A stretch of DNA of 64,000 nucleotides, taken from the NCBI GenBank assembly GCA_900766005.1, contig CAAFTU010000030.1, positions 37,195-101,194 of the forward strand, in the 5' to 3' direction. The translations under genes were made by a program, and so were the position numbers. Every line of letters begins with the position of its first letter. Within the stretch, counting starts at the first letter, position 1. Below are positions 61,677 to 64,000 of this stretch, piece by piece. The notes below the pieces were generated by a model. That model had not been told where the DNA came from, made no database searches, and was given only the letters and a program-made list of their open reading frames with translations. This DNA comes from an uncultured Bacteroides sp. GTDB lineage: Bacteria > Bacteroidota > Bacteroidia > Bacteroidales > Bacteroidaceae.

Positions 61677-63494
61677 ATGAAGATAGAAGATAAACTTGTA
61701 GTGTCCGTAATCAACGGACTGAAGGCACTCTACGGTCAGGAAGTCCCTGAAAAGATGGTGCAATTGCAGAAAACCAAGAAGGAGTTTGAAGGTCACCTCA
61801 CATTGGTAGTGTTTCCTTTCCTTAAGATGTCGAAGAAAGGACCGGAACAGACTGCCCAGGAAATCGGTGAGTATCTGAAGGCTAACGAGCCTGCTGTGGC
61901 TGCCTTTAATGTGATTAAGGGGTTCTTGAACCTGACTATTGCTTCGGCTACGTGGATTGAACTGTTGAACGAGATTCAAGCTGATGAGCAGTATGGACTG
62001 GTAAAAGCTACTGAACAATCTCCGCTGGTGATGATTGAGTATTCTTCTCCGAATACCAACAAACCGCTTCACTTGGGACATGTGCGCAATAATTTGCTGG
62101 GTAATGCTTTGGCTAATATCGTAGCTGCCAATGGCAACCGGGTGGTGAAGACCAACATCGTGAACGACCGCGGTATTCATATCTGCAAATCAATGCTGGC
62201 TTGGCTGAAGTATGGTAATGGTGAAACACCGGAATCATCGGGCAAGAAGGGTGACCACCTGATTGGTGACTATTATGTGGCTTTTGATAAGCACTATAAG
62301 GCTGAGGTGAAAGAACTGATGGCTAAATATCAGAGCGAAGGCATGGGCGAGGAAGAAGCTAAAGCAAAAGCGGAAGCTGAATCTCCGTTGATGAAGGAGG
62401 CTCGTGAAATGTTGGTGAAATGGGAAGCCAATGATCCGGAAGTACGTGCTCTCTGGCAGAAGATGAATGATTGGGTATATGCCGGTTTCGACGAAACTTA
62501 CAAGATGATGGGAGTTACGTTCGACAAGATTTACTACGAATCTGATACGTATCTGGAAGGTAAAGAGAAGGTGATGGAAGGCTTGGAAAAAGGATTCTTC
62601 TTCCGCAAGGAGGATGGTTCTGTTTGGGCGGACCTCACGTCAGAAGGACTGGATCATAAATTGCTGCTGCGCGGTGACGGTACATCGGTGTACATGACAC
62701 AGGACATCGGTACGGCGAAGTTGCGTTTTGCTGATTATCCTATCGATAAGATGATTTATGTGGTGGGTAATGAGCAGAATTATCACTTCCAGGTATTATC
62801 TATTTTGCTTGATAAGCTGGGCTTTGAGTGGGGTAAGAGCCTCGTACACTTCTCTTATGGTATGGTGGAATTGCCCGAGGGTAAGATGAAATCGCGTGAA
62901 GGTACGGTGGTGGATGCCGACGACCTGATGGAAGAGATGATTTCGACAGCAAAGGAAACTTCTCAGGAGTTGGGCAAACTGGATGGTTTGTCACAGGAAG
63001 AGGCTGATGATATTGCCCGTATCGTGGGTCTGGGAGCATTGAAGTATTTTATCCTGAAAGTGGATGCTCGTAAGAACATGACATTCAATCCGAAGGAATC
63101 TATCGATTTCAACGGCAATACCGGACCATTCATTCAATATACATACGCTCGTATTCAGTCGGTATTGCGGAAGGCTGCCGAATCGGGTATTGCTGTTCCT
63201 GAGCAGATTCCGGCAGGTATCGAATTGAGTGAGAAGGAAGAAGGACTGATTCAGATGATTGCAGATTTTGCTGCTGTCGTGAAACAGGCTGGCGAAGATT
63301 ACAGCCCGTCTATCATTGCCAACTATACGTATGACCTGGTGAAAGAATACAACCAGTTCTATCATGATTTCAGTATCTTGCGCGAAGAAAACGAAGCTGT
63401 CAAGGTATTCCGTATAGCTCTGTCGGCCAATGTGGCGAAGGTGGTTCGCCTGGGCATGGGCTTGCTGGGCATTGAAGTACCTTCCAGAATGTAA
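61677..63494 (+). CDS. argS: Arginyl-tRNA synthetase
   Basis: A 605-residue class I synthetase. The N-terminal additional (Arg-N) domain covers about 5-90. The HIGH motif is HLGH at 132-135 in SSPNTNKPLHLGHVRNN. The KMSKS-like element is GKMKSREGT near residue 402. The C-terminal DALR anticodon-binding domain covers about 480-605. It charges tRNA-Arg, including the tRNA-Arg(CCT) encoded in this window. Start and length are as expected. Confidence 0.96.
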   Translation: MKIEDKLVVSVINGLKALYGQEVPEKMVQLQKTKKEFEGHLTLVVFPFLKMSKKGPEQTAQEIGEYLKANEPAVAAFNVIKGFLNLTIASATWIELLNEIQADEQYGLVKATEQSPLVMIEYSSPNTNKPLHLGHVRNNLLGNALANIVAANGNRVVKTNIVNDRGIHICKSMLAWLKYGNGETPESSGKKGDHLIGDYYVAFDKHYKAEVKELMAKYQSEGMGEEEAKAKAEAESPLMKEAREMLVKWEANDPEVRALWQKMNDWVYAGFDETYKMMGVTFDKIYYESDTYLEGKEKVMEGLEKGFFFRKEDGSVWADLTSEGLDHKLLLRGDGTSVYMTQDIGTAKLRFADYPIDKMIYVVGNEQNYHFQVLSILLDKLGFEWGKSLVHFSYGMVELPEGKMKSREGTVVDADDLMEEMISTAKETSQELGKLDGLSQEEADDIARIVGLGALKYFILKVDARKNMTFNPKESIDFNGNTGPFIQYTYARIQSVLRKAAESGIAVPEQIPAGIELSEKEEGLIQMIADFAAVVKQAGEDYSPSIIANYTYDLVKEYNQFYHDFSILREENEAVKVFRIALSANVAKVVRLGMGLLGIEVPSRM

Positions 63495-63544
63495 GATCGT
63501 AGCATAAAGGAGGCAGGATACTGCTTCCTTGCATCTATAAGCAC

Positions 63545-63587
63545 AAAAGAACCGCATCGCCTTGTATCGGGTGATGCGGTTCTTTTT
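63545..63587. terminator. Bidirectional terminator between argS and the winged-helix gene
   Basis: A 17-bp stem with one G-U pair (63545-63561 with 63570-63586) and an 8-nt loop has A4 on the left and T5 on the right, between converging genes. Confidence 0.92.
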
Positions 63588-63589
63588 GT

Positions 63590-63829
63590 TTAAAAATAAT
63601 TATTGAGCATTAAGTATACGTATGCTTTTTTACTTGTATTGTCAGCATCTCTTCTTAGCTCAAACTCTATTTTGTTCTCTCGGGCAAGCCAGCCGATGGC
63701 ACTGGCCAGTTCCAAATCGTCTAATCCTGTACCTTTTTTGAGTTCTTCAAATTCCCATCTTCGGTGGCAATCATTGTTCATCAGGCGCCAAAGGATACCT
63801 GCATTTTCTCCAATTACGTGTTTATCCAT
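63590..63829 (-). CDS. Small winged helix-turn-helix protein (DUF2582-like)
   Basis: A 79-residue protein. NAGILWRLMNNDCHRRWEFEELKKGTGLDDLELASAIGWLARENKI, read in parts, is a compact winged helix of the DUF2582 type. Proteins of this family are small, stand-alone and conserved in Bacteroidetes, and their targets are not known. It is convergent with argS. No promoter could be defined upstream (63830-64000 is AT-rich with no other ORF). Confidence 0.82.
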   Translation of the reverse strand: MDKHVIGENAGILWRLMNNDCHRRWEFEELKKGTGLDDLELASAIGWLARENKIEFELRRDADNTSKKAYVYLMLNNYF

Positions 63830-64000
63830 ACTTTAATGTGTTTAAATGATAAATATTATGAGATTAAGCTTATAGTCTGTATAGATATTTTCAAGTATAT
63901 AAATAATTTTACTGATTATCCGTTTATGCACCTGTTATATTCGCAATTACTAGTCTGTCAAAGAGTTTGTCTCCAAAATACCGTCTGTTTAATTTGTAAA

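Overview
The window is chromosomal DNA from a gut-type member of the Bacteroidales, most likely Bacteroides or Phocaeicola. The evidence is two SusC/SusD nutrient-uptake loci, fused SecDF, a fused gamma-alpha KorA, a serine-type sulfatase, many Cys-anchored lipoproteins, and repeated Bacteroides-type promoters (TTTG, about 19-22 bp, then TAnnTTTG) upstream of genes. No phage, insertion sequence, CRISPR array or rRNA was seen. One tRNA gene (Arg, anticodon CCT) lies at 52675-52746.

Layout. 1-8400: an ECF sigma factor (minus strand), a THUMP-like methyltransferase, a CaxA-type Ca/cation antiporter, then an operon of a GNAT-fold protein, parE and coaD, followed by an S41 protease. 8469-14112: the fumarate reductase operon frdCAB and a divergent oxaloacetate-decarboxylase/pyruvate-carboxylase-B-like protein. 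14231-23470: a minus-strand sulfatase divergent from a four-gene SusCD locus (SusC, SusD, DUF4843 lipoprotein, PKD-like lipoprotein). 23596-29503: a tight operon of an ABC ATPase, a GldF-GldG-like fusion and two tandem MutS-family ATPases. 29588-36996: a second SusCD locus with a GH18 lipoprotein and a DUF1735/LamG lipoprotein, which looks like an N-glycan utilisation locus. 36997-37636: a repeat-dense intergenic region. 37637-49513: ADP-forming acyl-CoA synthetase, ComM, a thioredoxin-fold lipoprotein, an OmpA/TPR lipoprotein, xerD, then the operon aroQ-pyk-O-methyltransferase-rbfA-FtsX-like permease. 49604-64000: korAB, tRNA-Arg, secDF, an M3 peptidase lipoprotein, two rhomboids with an EEP-family protein, an HU protein, argS and a small winged-helix protein.

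How the genes fit together. FrdCAB, the ferredoxin-dependent 2-oxoglutarate oxidoreductase KorAB, pyruvate kinase and the ADP-forming acyl-CoA synthetase are central anaerobic metabolism: fumarate respiration to succinate, the ferredoxin-linked 2-oxoglutarate step, and substrate-level ATP from acyl-CoA. The two SusCD loci, the sulfatase and the GH18 feed host-derived glycans or peptides into this metabolism. SecDF and the many lipoproteins reflect a heavily loaded cell envelope.

Best candidates for something new are: (1) the ABC/GldFG plus twin MutS operon, whose two MutS-like genes share a 47-nt identical patch over the Walker A region; (2) the repeat cluster at 37107-37590; (3) a carboxyltransferase with a biotinyl-like domain lacking the biotin lysine; (4) a TlpA-like lipoprotein lacking both active-site cysteines; and (5) the roughly 230-nt leader of the GH18 locus. 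All calls come from reading the sequence; no database search was run.
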